A DNA stretch of 64,000 nt from assembly GCF_019443445.1 (NCBI RefSeq), contig NZ_CP080378.1:4898001-4962000 (forward strand), given 5' to 3'. This document shows positions 7,274 through 17,900 of this stretch, in pieces (position 1 is the first letter of the stretch; each line of letters starts with the position of its first letter). The notes beneath the pieces are model-generated. The model did not search any database, was not told where the DNA came from, and saw nothing but the letters and a program-made list of their open reading frames with translations. Source of the DNA: Massilia sp. PAMC28688 (lineage in GTDB: Bacteria; Pseudomonadota; Gammaproteobacteria; Burkholderiales; Burkholderiaceae_D). Made by a program: the position numbers and the translations under genes.

Positions 7274-9538
7274 TTAGCCATCAATTCTTTTTTCGCGGGC
7301 CACGAAGTACAGCAGCAGGGCAATCGCCGCGTACGGGATCAGGGTCAGCAAATCCGAGCTCGCACCGTCATAGAACGGATTATAGGCAGTGGACCAGTTG
7401 CTCATCATGGTGTCGAAGTCGGTCATCACGCCCGCCGTGATCGCAATGATGATACCGGCCAGTGCCCCACCTGCAATGTAACCGGAAGAGAGCAGCACAC
7501 CGGAGCTGCGGTCGCCTGCGGCCTGCGCCTGTTCGCGGTCAAGGGTCGCGTACTGTGGCAGCTTGCGGTTGCGGCCATCGACCATCCAGCGGATTGCACC
7601 GCCAATGGCAATCGGCGCGGTCGACACCAGCGGCAGATACACACCCACCGAAAACGCCAGCGCCTGCACGCCCGCCATTTCCAGCACCACTGCGATCATC
7701 ACGCCAAGCAGCACCAGCGTCCACGGCAACTGCTGGTCGAGGATGCCCTTGATGATGTAGGACATCAGCACCGCCTTGGGCGCGTCATACTTCTTCACCT
7801 CGGTGCCATCGGGCCGCTTGGTGTGGGTGCCGTTGATGCCCGGGTCCACCAGGTAGGCCAGGGAACCGTCATCGGCCACCAGGTACTTGCCGGCCGGGCC
7901 ACCGACCGTATCGGTCTTCTGCCACACCTTGTAGGTCTTGCTGTCGGTCTCCGCCTGCGGACCTTGCAGCTGCGCGGTGGCAGTGAGCTTGCTGGCGTCA
8001 ACCGTCAGACCCGGCGCCACCTGCGCTGCCGGCACGTACACCGTGCTCGCATCATTGAGCTTGAGCAGGATGGGGCCAAGCATGAGAGCCGAGGCCAGCG
8101 CGCCGCACAGGATCGCATACTGCTGCATGCGCGGCGTGGCACCCACCAGGTAGCCGGTCTTGAGGTCTTGCGAGGTGGTGCCGGCATTGCTGGCGGCGAT
8201 GCAGACGATGGCACCCACCGACAGCGCCGTGACGTAGTACTGGCCGCCGGTCCAGCCCATGACCAGGAAGATCAGGCAGGTAAACAGCAGCGTGGCCACC
8301 GCCATGCCGGAAATGGGATTGGACGAGGAACCGATTTCACCGGTCAGGCGCGAGGACACGGTCGCAAACAGGAAGCCGAACACCAAAATCAGCAGCGCGC
8401 CCAAGAGGTTCATATGCAGCGGCGTGGCAAAGGTGATGACGGCGATAATGGCCAGGCAGCCCATGACCACCCATTTCATGGGGATATCCTGGTCGGTGCG
8501 CAGCGATGTCTCGGCAGCGGCACCGGCGTTCCTGCTCATGCCGGCCAGGCCCTTGCGCAGGCCATTCCAGATCATGGGCATGGCCCGCGCCAGGCTGATC
8601 AGGCCACCGGCGGCAACCGCACCGGCGCCGATGTACAGCACATAGGCGTTGCGAATATCGTTGGCGCTCATGTCGCGAATGAGCGTGGTGCCAGGCGACA
8701 GCGGCACGGTCAGCAAATCACCGAAAAAACTGATCATCGGGATCAGGAGCAGGTACGACAGCACGCCACCGGCGGCCATGGTAAAGGCAATGCGCGGGCC
8801 GATGATGTAGCCCACGCCCAGCAGCTCGGGCGAGACTTCCGCGCCCACCGAGGCAGACTTGAGCGGCGCGCCGAACTCGAAATTGGTGGTGTCCTTCCAG
8901 CCCTTGAGCGAGATGTTGGCCACCTTGTACAGCAGGCCCACGGTAAAGCCGCCGAAAATGATCATGGCGCGGCGCTTGGCGTCGCGCGCGGCGGCGGAAC
9001 CTTCTTCGCGGCTTTCGCCGGCAGCGTCGCGCGAGGTCTCGGTGGCAGCGGCCTTGAGCACTTCGGCGCAGGCAGTGCCCTCCGGGTACTTCAGTTCCCT
9101 GTGCTGCTCCACGATCATGGCGCGGCGCATGGGGATCATCATCAGGATGCCGAGCAGGCCACCGAGCACACCCACCAGCATCACCCGCGAAATCTCCAGG
9201 TCAAAGCCCAGGATCAGGATGGCCGGCATGGTTACGCCAAGGCCGAAGGCAATCGACTCGCCGGCCGAACCGGCCGTTTGCGTGATACTGTTTTCAAGGA
9301 TGGTCGAATCCCTGCCGCCCATCTTCTTGGCCAGGCCAAACAGGGTGATGGCGATGACCGCCACCGGAATCGATGCGCTCACCGTCAGGCCAACCTTGAG
9401 CACCAGGTACAGCGAGGAAGCGCCGAACACCATGCCAAGCAAGATGCCCATGATCAGGGCGCGCGGAGTCATTTCTGGCAGGTTCGCCGATGCCGGGATG
9501 TAGGGCTTGAAGCCCGGCGGCGTGGAATCGTGTGGCAT
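7274..9538 (-). CDS. OPT-family oligopeptide transporter
   Basis: A 754-aa polytopic inner-membrane protein of the oligopeptide transporter (OPT) family. The start MPHDSTPPGFKPYIP was chosen because AGGAA lies 8 nt upstream and the N-terminal FKPYIPASANLPEMTPRAL is the usual family start. Numerous hydrophobic helices are visible, for example around residues 30-70 and 95-130. A soluble loop of about 120 residues (roughly 480-600) interrupts the membrane part before the C-terminal helices. The substrate may be peptides or metal-peptide complexes. A strong sigma-70-type promoter precedes it. Confidence 0.9.
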   Translation of the reverse strand: MPHDSTPPGFKPYIPASANLPEMTPRALIMGILLGMVFGASSLYLVLKVGLTVSASIPVAVIAITLFGLAKKMGGRDSTILENSITQTAGSAGESIAFGLGVTMPAILILGFDLEISRVMLVGVLGGLLGILMMIPMRRAMIVEQHRELKYPEGTACAEVLKAAATETSRDAAGESREEGSAAARDAKRRAMIIFGGFTVGLLYKVANISLKGWKDTTNFEFGAPLKSASVGAEVSPELLGVGYIIGPRIAFTMAAGGVLSYLLLIPMISFFGDLLTVPLSPGTTLIRDMSANDIRNAYVLYIGAGAVAAGGLISLARAMPMIWNGLRKGLAGMSRNAGAAAETSLRTDQDIPMKWVVMGCLAIIAVITFATPLHMNLLGALLILVFGFLFATVSSRLTGEIGSSSNPISGMAVATLLFTCLIFLVMGWTGGQYYVTALSVGAIVCIAASNAGTTSQDLKTGYLVGATPRMQQYAILCGALASALMLGPILLKLNDASTVYVPAAQVAPGLTVDASKLTATAQLQGPQAETDSKTYKVWQKTDTVGGPAGKYLVADDGSLAYLVDPGINGTHTKRPDGTEVKKYDAPKAVLMSYIIKGILDQQLPWTLVLLGVMIAVVLEMAGVQALAFSVGVYLPLVSTAPIAIGGAIRWMVDGRNRKLPQYATLDREQAQAAGDRSSGVLLSSGYIAGGALAGIIIAITAGVMTDFDTMMSNWSTAYNPFYDGASSDLLTLIPYAAIALLLYFVAREKRIDG

Positions 9539-9614
9539 GAATGCAGTTCCTGAGGTCGGGCAGGCGTCAATACGGCGCGCGCCTGGTGAATAAAAGGTAA
9601 GCCAAAATCGTTGG

Positions 9615-9642
9615 ATTATAATCGTCCACACACTGCCGTCAA
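9615..9642 (-). promoter_or_regulatory. Sigma-70 promoter of the OPT transporter gene
   Basis: On the minus strand TTGACG (9642-9637), a 16-nt spacer and TATAAT (9620-9615) lie about 75 nt before the OPT start codon. This is a near-consensus promoter. Confidence 0.75.
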
Positions 9643-9699
9643 CAACAGAGCGGCGTGATTTGAACGAGTACCCATTTGACAACATCAGGAAGATTCTCC

Positions 9700-12024
9700 T
9701 TGCGCTGGCCGTCGCGCCGCACTCTATTGGTCAGCGCGCTCGCCATTGGCGCCGCCGGCCTGGTGGCGCTGCTCAGCATCCTTGCCTATTTTTTTCTGGT
9801 GGTCTCGCCCAATGTGCCCCCCATCGACCGCGTAGTTGATTACCAGCCCAAGATCCCGCTGCGCATTTATACGGCCGATAATGTCCTGATTGGCGAGTTT
9901 GGCGAAGAGCACCGCGACTTCGTCCCCATCGCCAGGGTCCCGGACTTGATGAAAAAGGCGGTGCTGGCGATCGAAGACACGCGCTTTTATGAGCATGGCG
10001 GCGTTGACTGGCTGCGCGCCCTTGGCGCGGCCCGCGCCAACCTGCGAGGGGGCTACCGCCAGGGCGGCTCCACCATTACCATGCAGGTGGCCCGCAATTT
10101 TTTCCTCACGCGCGACAAGACGCTGCCACGCAAGGCCAACGAAATCGCCCTCGCCTACAAGATTGAAGAGGCGCTTTCCAAGGACAAGATCCTCGAGCTG
10201 TACCTGAACCAGATCTTCATGGGACGCCGCTCATATGGTTTTGGCAGCGCTGCCCAGGCTTACTTTGGCAAGGAGCTCGACAAACTGTCGATTGCCCAGA
10301 TGGCGATGCTGGCCGGTGTGCCGCAGGACCCGGTGCGCCACAACCCGGCCGTGAACCCCCGCCGTGCCAAGCAGCGCCAGGAATCGGTGTTGCGGCGCAT
10401 GCGCGACGTTGGCTACATCACCGCGGCGCAGTACCAGACTGCCGTGGCTGAACCCATCGTCATTTCCTCGGCGCGCCAGGAGTTTGACACCCACGCCGAA
10501 TACGTGGCCGAAATCGTGCGCCAGGCGGTGGTGGCCGAGTTCAAGGAGGAAGCCTATACCCGCGGCCTGTCAGTCATTACCACGATTACCAGTGCCGGGC
10601 AAAATGCGGCCTACCAGGCGGTGCGCCGCAACGTGCTGGACTACGACCAGCGTCACGGCTATCGCGGTCCCGAGGGCTTCATGGACCTGCCGCCGGAAGA
10701 CGATGCCGCCAGCGGCGAAGAACGCGATGAGGCCATCGACGAAGCACTGCGCGCCCTGCCCGCCAGCGATGGGCTGGTGCCGGCGGTGGTCACCTATGCT
10801 TCGCCCAAGCTGGTCAACGTGGAAAACATCGATGGCGACAATATCGCCATCTCCGGCGCCGGCCTGCGCTTTGCGGCCCGTGCGCTGGCGCCGAATGCAA
10901 GGGAGCAGCTCAAGCTTCGGCGCGGCGCCATCGTGCGCATCACACGCATCAACAAGAAGGATTGGGCCATCGTGCAAGTGCCCAAGGTGGCCGCCGCCTT
11001 TGTCGCCATCGATGCCCGCACCGGCGCCTACGGTGCGCTGGTCGGCGGCTTCGACTTCAACCTGCAGAAGTTCAACCACGTCACCCAGGCGTGGCGCCAG
11101 CCTGGTTCGAGCATCAAGCCCTTCGTCTATTCCGCGGCACTGGAGCGCGCCTACCTGCCGGCCACCCGCATCCTTGACGAACGGCTCGACATGCCGCACG
11201 AGAATGCAGGCGCCACCTGGTCGCCACAAAACGATGATGGCAAATACGAAGGCCAGGTCAGCATGCGCTACGCGCTGACCCATTCCAAGAACGTGCCCAC
11301 CATTCGCCTGCTGCGCGCAGTCGGCATCGACTATGCCCACGGCTACCTGGAGCGCTTCGGCTTTGACCCGGCCAGGCATCCGCAAAACCTCACCATGGCA
11401 CTTGGCACCGGCAGCGTCACACCCTTGCAGCTGGCGGCCGGCTACGCGGTGTTTGCCAACGGGGGCTACCAGATCAAGCCCTACCTGATCGCCTTTGTCA
11501 AGGATGTACACGGCAAGGTGATTGCCCAGACCAGGGCGGAACCACCATCGGAAGAAGCGCGCGTGATCGATCCGCGCAACGCCTTTATCATGGACTCGAT
11601 GCTGCGCGATGTGACGCGCCACGGCACGGCGGCGGCAGCGTCCAAACGGCTCAACCGGACCGACCTGGCCGGCAAGACCGGCACCACCAACGACGCCGTC
11701 GATGGCTGGTTTGCCGGTTACGGCGCAGACGTGGTGGCGGTGGCGTGGATGGGATATGACGAGCCGCGCTCGCTGGGCGGCAAGGAGTTTGGCGCCACGC
11801 TCGCCATGCCGATCTGGATTGACTACATGCGCGTGGCATTGGCCGGAACGCCATTGCGCGAGCGCGCGCCGCCTCCCGGCCTGGTGCGCGAAAACGAAGA
11901 CTGGCTGTATGGCGAATACGCCGGGACCGGGCAGTTCTCCGGCATCGATGTAGAGATCGCCCCGCCGGCGCAACCGGTCATGGATGGGATCCCGGAGGCG
12001 GATGTCCCTGAGGACATACGCTAG
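9700..12024 (+). CDS. mrcA: Penicillin-binding protein 1A (bifunctional transglycosylase/transpeptidase)
   Basis: A class A PBP that polymerises and crosslinks peptidoglycan, anchored by one N-terminal membrane helix. Positions here count from an alternative TTG at 9676. The GT51 domain has the catalytic Glu in AIEDTRFYEHGG (E100) and the GGSTITMQ motif. An OB-like insert follows. The transpeptidase carries SSIK (Ser about 478), SKN (about 537) and KTGTT (about 667). No ATG is available near the 5' end. A TTG at 9700 preceded by AGGAAG at 7 nt is favoured over the TTG at 9676. It is divergent from the OPT gene. Confidence 0.95.
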   Translation: MRWPSRRTLLVSALAIGAAGLVALLSILAYFFLVVSPNVPPIDRVVDYQPKIPLRIYTADNVLIGEFGEEHRDFVPIARVPDLMKKAVLAIEDTRFYEHGGVDWLRALGAARANLRGGYRQGGSTITMQVARNFFLTRDKTLPRKANEIALAYKIEEALSKDKILELYLNQIFMGRRSYGFGSAAQAYFGKELDKLSIAQMAMLAGVPQDPVRHNPAVNPRRAKQRQESVLRRMRDVGYITAAQYQTAVAEPIVISSARQEFDTHAEYVAEIVRQAVVAEFKEEAYTRGLSVITTITSAGQNAAYQAVRRNVLDYDQRHGYRGPEGFMDLPPEDDAASGEERDEAIDEALRALPASDGLVPAVVTYASPKLVNVENIDGDNIAISGAGLRFAARALAPNAREQLKLRRGAIVRITRINKKDWAIVQVPKVAAAFVAIDARTGAYGALVGGFDFNLQKFNHVTQAWRQPGSSIKPFVYSAALERAYLPATRILDERLDMPHENAGATWSPQNDDGKYEGQVSMRYALTHSKNVPTIRLLRAVGIDYAHGYLERFGFDPARHPQNLTMALGTGSVTPLQLAAGYAVFANGGYQIKPYLIAFVKDVHGKVIAQTRAEPPSEEARVIDPRNAFIMDSMLRDVTRHGTAAAASKRLNRTDLAGKTGTTNDAVDGWFAGYGADVVAVAWMGYDEPRSLGGKEFGATLAMPIWIDYMRVALAGTPLRERAPPPGLVRENEDWLYGEYAGTGQFSGIDVEIAPPAQPVMDGIPEADVPEDIR

Positions 12025-12208
12025 CGCCTGTAACCATCAGTTAATGCCAACTCATCTACCAACTATCTAAGATTGGCAACGCGCCTAGCCTAAAAACAAA
12101 TACATATAACACGCAAGCAACACATATTAACAATTGTACACATGAATGTGCTAGCATATTGGCACTAGTTAGCGATCAGTTAACAGACCAACCTGGCCTG
12201 GAGTTCGT
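12025..12208 (+). promoter_or_regulatory. AT-rich upstream region of the PP2C gene
   Basis: This 184-nt gap is distinctly AT-rich compared with its surroundings. It holds a 5-bp inverted repeat CACAT-GA-ATGTG at 12139-12150 and probably the phosphatase promoter. No convincing -35/-10 pair was found. Confidence 0.4.
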
Positions 12209-13036
12209 GTGTACCTTTGGAAGCAGCTTTCACCGTCCGAAACGCAGTACTTCGATCTTGGCCATGCCTACGGCCTGACCGACACCGGCCTGGTTCGCCC
12301 ATCCAACGAAGACAATTTCTTCATTGATAGCGCACTGGGGCTGATGGCGGTGGCCGACGGCATGGGTGGCCACGAGGCTGGTGAAGTGGCCAGCGCCGAT
12401 GCACTGACTGCATTTACCTACTACCTGCGCGCGACCTCCGAGCACTTGCAGGGCAGCGTGTTCCTGGACCATGCGGGCGAAACCGAGCGCCGTGAAATCA
12501 CGCAGGCGGCCCTGGCCACTGTCCATCACGCCATCGAGTTCGCCAACCAGCGGGTGTACCAGACCAATCGCGACAACCGCCAGGCAGACGGTGGCGGCAT
12601 GGGCACCACCCTGACCGGCATCTGGCAGCCGCATCCAGGCGCGCCATTGCTGGCCTTTCACGTGGGCGACACCCGCCTGTACCGCTTGCGCCGGGGCGAG
12701 CTGACCCAGCTCACGCGCGACCAGACCAAGTACCAGCAGCTGTTTGACGCCGGCGTGCGCCGCAATCTGCCTGGCCGCAACCTCTTGCTGCAAGCCCTCG
12801 GTCCTTCAGGCGTGGTCACCCCCGAAGTGCAGGTGCACGATACGGCGCCGGGCGACCAATATCTGCTATGCAGCGACGGCCTGCATGGCGTCTGCTCGAC
12901 CGAACAGATTGCGGCCTTGCTGCAGGAGTCGGACGACGTGGCGCACACCTGCGCCCGCCTGGTGGACGCCGCCAAGCGCAACGGCAGCCGCGACAACATC
13001 ACGGTACTGTTGCTGCGCTGCGCCTCGCGCCACTAG
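12209..13036 (+). CDS. PP2C-family serine/threonine protein phosphatase
   Basis: A 275-aa cytosolic metal-dependent phosphatase of the PppA/Stp type. The PPM motifs are intact: the RPSNEDNFF start of the domain, ADGMGGHEAGE with the metal-binding Asp (near residue 49), the GMGTTL motif, HVGDTRLYRLR, and the C-terminal SDGLHG and GSRDNITV motifs. The start is a GTG with GGAG 6 nt upstream. It is convergent with a kinase-like gene; the two stop codons overlap in a CTAG palindrome. Such phosphatases often work opposite a Ser/Thr kinase, but the neighbouring kinase looks inactive. Confidence 0.92.
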   Translation: MYLWKQLSPSETQYFDLGHAYGLTDTGLVRPSNEDNFFIDSALGLMAVADGMGGHEAGEVASADALTAFTYYLRATSEHLQGSVFLDHAGETERREITQAALATVHHAIEFANQRVYQTNRDNRQADGGGMGTTLTGIWQPHPGAPLLAFHVGDTRLYRLRRGELTQLTRDQTKYQQLFDAGVRRNLPGRNLLLQALGPSGVVTPEVQVHDTAPGDQYLLCSDGLHGVCSTEQIAALLQESDDVAHTCARLVDAAKRNGSRDNITVLLLRCASRH

Positions 13037-13773
13037 CGGCCGTAGCCAGGCTCCCTGCGCACGCCGCGCTGACAGGCGGCATCGAAAGCGCCGAGCAGTT
13101 CAAACACATGGCCAAAGCGCGCTTCCCGGTCCGGCGCCAGCGCACGCGCCACCAGTGCATCAAAATTGTTGCCCAGACCGGGCGCCAATGCCGACGGCGC
13201 CACCGGCCGCGCGCCCTGCGGCATGGTGCGCGTCAATATCTGGTACAGCACCACACCGGCGGAATAGATGTCGGCCCTGGTATCGAGCACGTCGCCCAGA
13301 TGCTGCTCGGGCGAGGCATACGGCGAGCGACCACCTTCCTGTGACGCTGCCTGTCCCACACGGCGCGCGAAACGGAAATTGGCCAGCCGCAGCTCGCCCT
13401 GCACTTCCAGCAGCAGGCTGGCCGGACGAATGTCCCCGTGCACAATAGCGTTGCCGTGTACGTGCAGCAAGGCGAGCAGCAATTGGCGGAAGTTTGCCAG
13501 CGTCAGCTGGCCGGTGCCCCCGGCATACCCCATCGCGATCCACATGTAAGCGCTGGACTGGGCCAATTCGTGTAGCCGGACAATGTTGGGATGATCAAAG
13601 CCCGCAGCGATTTGCGTTTCGTGCAGCAACAGGCTGCATGCCGCGCGGTCACTGACCGGGGCCAGGCGCAGGGCCACCTGGCGTCCCGCACTGACCGCCA
13701 GCCAGACACGGCTGCCTGCGCCGCCAAGCTGCGACTGCAAGGTGTAAGGGCCGACAAGGTCAGATGGCTTCAT
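13033..13773 (-). CDS. Serine/threonine kinase-like protein, probable pseudokinase
   Basis: A 246-aa protein with a recognisable eukaryotic-type kinase fold. It has a glycine-rich region (LGGAGSRVWLA), an alpha-C Glu (HETQIAAGFDHPNIVRL), VHGDIRPASLLL, the SPEQ segment and ADIYSAGVVLYQILT. Key residues differ from the active consensus: the VAIK lysine is Arg (VALRL), the catalytic-loop Asn is Ser, and the DFG aspartate is Asn (LANFRFA). It probably binds rather than phosphorylates. The start MKPSDLVGPYTL fits the domain edge, but no good ribosome site is visible; in-frame upstream ATGs exist at about 13806. The stop codon overlaps that of the PP2C gene. Confidence 0.75.
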   Translation of the reverse strand: MKPSDLVGPYTLQSQLGGAGSRVWLAVSAGRQVALRLAPVSDRAACSLLLHETQIAAGFDHPNIVRLHELAQSSAYMWIAMGYAGGTGQLTLANFRQLLLALLHVHGNAIVHGDIRPASLLLEVQGELRLANFRFARRVGQAASQEGGRSPYASPEQHLGDVLDTRADIYSAGVVLYQILTRTMPQGARPVAPSALAPGLGNNFDALVARALAPDREARFGHVFELLGAFDAACQRGVRREPGYGR

Positions 13774-13919
13774 GAAACAAGGAAAAGTTTTCCGAAGCCT
13801 CATCATACCGGAGTCGCGCGGCAGCGCTGGCCACTGCCCATGAGGCCAGGGCAACAGGGCCGCACCGGGTCCGGGCCATCCTGTAGAATCGGCCATCCTC
13901 ATTTACCGGAGCAGACCCG

Positions 13920-14861
13920 ATGGGTTTTCAGATCGAACACAAGCTGGTCATTGGCGTGGCGTCGAGCGCCCTGTTCGATCTGACGGCATCGCACCAGGTG
14001 TACCTGGACAGCGGACCGGACGAATACCGCAAATACCAGGAAGCCAATGTCGAGATCATCCTGGGCAAGGGCGTGGCCTTCCCCTTCATTCGGCGCTTCC
14101 TCAACATCAATAAATGCTTTCCGCGCCAGAACCCGGTGGAAGTGGTGCTGTTTTCACGCAATTCGCCGGAGACGGGCTTGCGCGTGATGCGCTCGATTGC
14201 CCATTACGGCCTCGATATTACCCGCGCCGCTTTCATGACGGGCAAGTCGCCCTACACCTACCTGCCCGCCTTTAATGCCGCCCTGTTCCTGTCGGCCAAT
14301 GAGGAAGACGTCAAGGCTGCCATTGCCGCCAACTACCCGGCCGGCCTGGTGCTGCCATCGAGGATCGATGACGATGACGAGGATATCGAGCTGCGCGTGG
14401 CGTTCGACTTTGACGGCGTGCTGGCCGACGACGAGTCCGAGACCATCTTCAAGCGCAATAATGACCTGAACGAATTCCACGCCCACGAAACGCGGCACGT
14501 GGCCGTGCCCCACCAGCCAGGCCCGCTGGCCGGGATGTTCCAGAAGCTCGCCCTCATGCAGCGCATGGAAGAACGGGCCCAGAAGCGCGACCCGGGCTAC
14601 CGCAAGATTCTGCGTATCGCCATCATCACGGCCCGTAACGCGCCTTCCCACGAGCGCGTCGTCACCACCCTCAAGAGCTGGGGGGTGTCGGCCAACGAGA
14701 CCTTCTTTTTGGGCGGGATGAACAAGTCGCGCGTGCTGTCGGTGTTCAAGCCGCATATCTTCTTCGACGACCAGCTGACCCACCTGACGGCGGCGCCGGG
14801 CGGCACCATCCCCATGGTCCATGTACCGTTCGGGATCGCGAACCGGCACCCTGCGCCCTGA
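13920..14861 (+). CDS. 5'-nucleotidase (NT5C1/PF06189-type)
   Basis: A 313-aa protein of the cytosolic 5'-nucleotidase I family, which dephosphorylates nucleoside monophosphates. The haloacid dehalogenase-type motif VAFDFDGVLADDE (about residues 158-170) supplies the nucleophile/acid Asp pair, and IAIITARNAPSHERVV and PHIFFDDQ match later HAD motifs. GGAG lies 7 nt upstream of the ATG and a TAGAAT -10-like box at 13884. It stands alone between the kinase-like gene and mfd. Confidence 0.87.
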   Translation: MGFQIEHKLVIGVASSALFDLTASHQVYLDSGPDEYRKYQEANVEIILGKGVAFPFIRRFLNINKCFPRQNPVEVVLFSRNSPETGLRVMRSIAHYGLDITRAAFMTGKSPYTYLPAFNAALFLSANEEDVKAAIAANYPAGLVLPSRIDDDDEDIELRVAFDFDGVLADDESETIFKRNNDLNEFHAHETRHVAVPHQPGPLAGMFQKLALMQRMEERAQKRDPGYRKILRIAIITARNAPSHERVVTTLKSWGVSANETFFLGGMNKSRVLSVFKPHIFFDDQLTHLTAAPGGTIPMVHVPFGIANRHPAP

Positions 14862-14911
14862 ACGCGGCGCAGGTATAATCGGCAATCGACCCATTGCCCC
14901 ATCACCGCTGC

Positions 14912-17900
14912 ATGCCTTTTGATTTAAACAAGTCCCTTCCCAAGCCCGGCCAGCGCTTTGTGCTGCCAACGCTGTATGGTTCGTCCGACGCCTACGCACT
15001 GGCGGTGGCAGCGCTCGCACTCAAGGCCGGCAAGCAGATGCTGGTGGTGGTGGTGGCAAACGCCAGCGACGGCCAGCGCCTGCTCGACGAAATTCCGTGG
15101 TTCGCGCAGAACCAGCTCGCGTGCCACCTGCTGCCGGACTGGGAAACGCTGCCCTACGATGCCTTTTCGCCGCACCAGGACCTGGTATCCGAACGCCTGG
15201 CCACGCTGCACGAAGTACAAAATGGCCGCTGCGACGTGCTCATTGTCCCGGCCACGACAACCCTGGTGCGCCTGGCGCCACCATCGTTTTTGGCCAGCTA
15301 CACCTTCTTTTTCAAGCAGGGCGAAAAGCTCGACGAGGCCAGGCTCAAGGCGCAGCTGACGCTGGCCGGCTACACCCACAATTCGCAGGTCATGTCGCCG
15401 GGCGAATACTCGGTGCGCGGTGGCCTGATTGACCTGTTCCCCATGGGTTCGGCCCTGCCCTACCGGCTGGACCTGTTTGGCGACGAAATCGAAACCATCC
15501 GCACCTTTGACGCCGACACCCAGCGTTCGCTGTACCCGGTGCGCGAAGTGCGCCTGCTGCCGGGCCGCGAATTCCCCATGGATGAAGAGGCGCGCAAGAC
15601 CTTCCGCAACCGCTGGCGCGAACGCTTTGAAGGCGATCCATCGCGCTCGGTGGTGTACAAGGATATCAAGAGCGGCATCGCCTCGGCCGGCATCGAATAC
15701 TACCTGCCGCTGTTTTTCGAGCAGACCGCCACCCTGTTCGACTACCTGCCGCAGGGTGCCAGCCTGGCCCTGGTGGGCGACATTGACGCGGCCATCAAAC
15801 GCTTCTGGGTCGATACCGAATCGCGCTACCGCTTCCTCAAGACCGACCGCGACCGGCCGATCCTGACGCCGGACGAGATTTTCCTCAGTGACGAGAACTT
15901 CTTCACCCTGGCCAAACCTTATGCGCGCTGGAGCATCGCCCGCGACGCGGACCTGCAGCCTTCGGACCTGTCGGCGCCCATTCCCAACATCGCCGTCAAT
16001 CGCCGCGTTGAAGACCCCTTGACCAACCTGCGCGCTTTCCTGCTGCAGTCAGACAAGCGCGTGATGATCTGCGCCGAGTCCAACGGCCGCCGCGAAACGC
16101 TGCAGCAGTACTTCAACGAATACGGCCTCGATACGGTGCCGGTCGAAGGCTTTGAAGGCTTTCGCGCTTCTGCCGCCCGCCTGGCGCTGGGCGTGGCCCC
16201 GCTGCAGGCCGGCTTCGAGCTGACCGAGGCCGCCGCCAACGACCTGGTATTCATTACCGAGACCGAGCTGTATGCAGGCTCGGGACGGCGCGCCGGAAAA
16301 AAGAAGCAGGAAGGCGTCACCCAGGTCGAGTCGATGGTGCGCGACCTGTCCGAGCTCAAGATCGGCGACCCGGTGGTGCACATCAATCATGGCATCGGGC
16401 GCTACATGGGCCTGATCAGCATGGACCTGGGCGAAGGCGAAACGGAATTTCTGCACCTGGAGTATGCCAAGGACACCAAGCTGTATGTGCCGGTCTCGCA
16501 GCTGCACGTCATCTCGCGCTATTCCGGCGCCTCGCCCGAGGATGCGCCGCTGCACAGCCTGGGCTCGGGCCAGTGGGAAAAAGCCAAGCGCAAGGCGGCC
16601 GAACAGGTGCGCGACACCGCCGCCGAACTGCTCAACCTGTACGCCCGGCGCGCGCTGCGCAAGGGCCACAGCTTTGAATACTCGGCCCACGACTACCAGA
16701 ATTTCGCGGACAGCTTCGGGTTTGAAGAAACACCCGACCAGGCCGAGGCCATCAACAACGTCATCAAGGATATGACCTCGGGCAAGCCGATGGACCGGCT
16801 GGTGTGCGGCGATGTGGGCTTTGGCAAGACCGAAGTGGCCCTGCGCGCCGCGTTCATTGCCGTCATGGGCGGCAAGCAGGTCGCCATCCTGGCCCCCACC
16901 ACGCTGCTGGCCGAGCAGCATGCCCAGACCTTTGCCGACCGCTTTGCCGACTGGCCGGTGCGCATTGCCGAACTGTCGCGTTTCAGGACCGGCAAGGAGA
17001 TCAACACCGCCATCAAGGGCATGGCCGACGGCACGCTTGATATCGTGATCGGTACCCACAAGCTGCTCTCGCCCGACGTGCAGTTCACCCGCCTTGGCCT
17101 GGTCATCATCGACGAGGAACACCGCTTCGGCGTGCGCCAGAAGGAAGCGCTCAAGGCCCTGCGCGCCGAGGTCGATGTGCTCACGCTCACCGCCACCCCC
17201 ATCCCGCGCACCCTCGGCATGGCGCTCGAAGGCCTGCGCGACTTTTCGATCATTGCCACGGCGCCGCAGAAGCGCCTGGCGATCAAGACCTTCGTGCGCA
17301 GCGAGGATGGCTCCGTCATCCGCGAAGCCTGCCTGCGCGAACTCAAGCGCGGCGGCCAGATCTATTTCCTGCACAACGAAGTGGAAACCATCCAGAACCG
17401 CTTCGCCATGCTCAGCGAACTGCTGCCGGAGGCGCGTATCGGCGTGGCCCACGGCCAGATGCACGAGCGCGACCTCGAAAAGGTGATGCGCGACTTCGTG
17501 GCGCAGCGCTTCAACATCCTGCTGTGCACCACCATTATCGAGACCGGCATCGACGTGCCGACCGCGAACACCATCATCATGCACCGCGCCGACAAGTTCG
17601 GCCTGGCGCAGCTGCACCAGCTGCGCGGCCGGGTGGGACGCTCGCACCACCAGGCGTACGCCTATTTACTGGTCAACGATGTGACCGGCCTGTCCAAGCA
17701 GGCGCAGCGCCGGCTCGATGCGATCCAGCAGATGGAAGAACTGGGCAGCGGCTTTTTCCTGGCCATGCACGACCTGGAGATCCGCGGTGCCGGCGAAGTA
17801 CTGGGCGAGAATCAGTCCGGCGAAATGCTGGAAGTGGGCTTTCAGCTCTATTCCGACATGCTCAATGAAGCGGTGCGTTCGCTCAAGGCGGGCAAGGAGC

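Noticed and set aside
6893..9553. 886-codon open frame on the plus strand
   Set aside because: Antisense to the OPT transporter and the intron 5' region. The composition (His/Gln/Arg-rich) is that of a shadow frame in GC-rich DNA.
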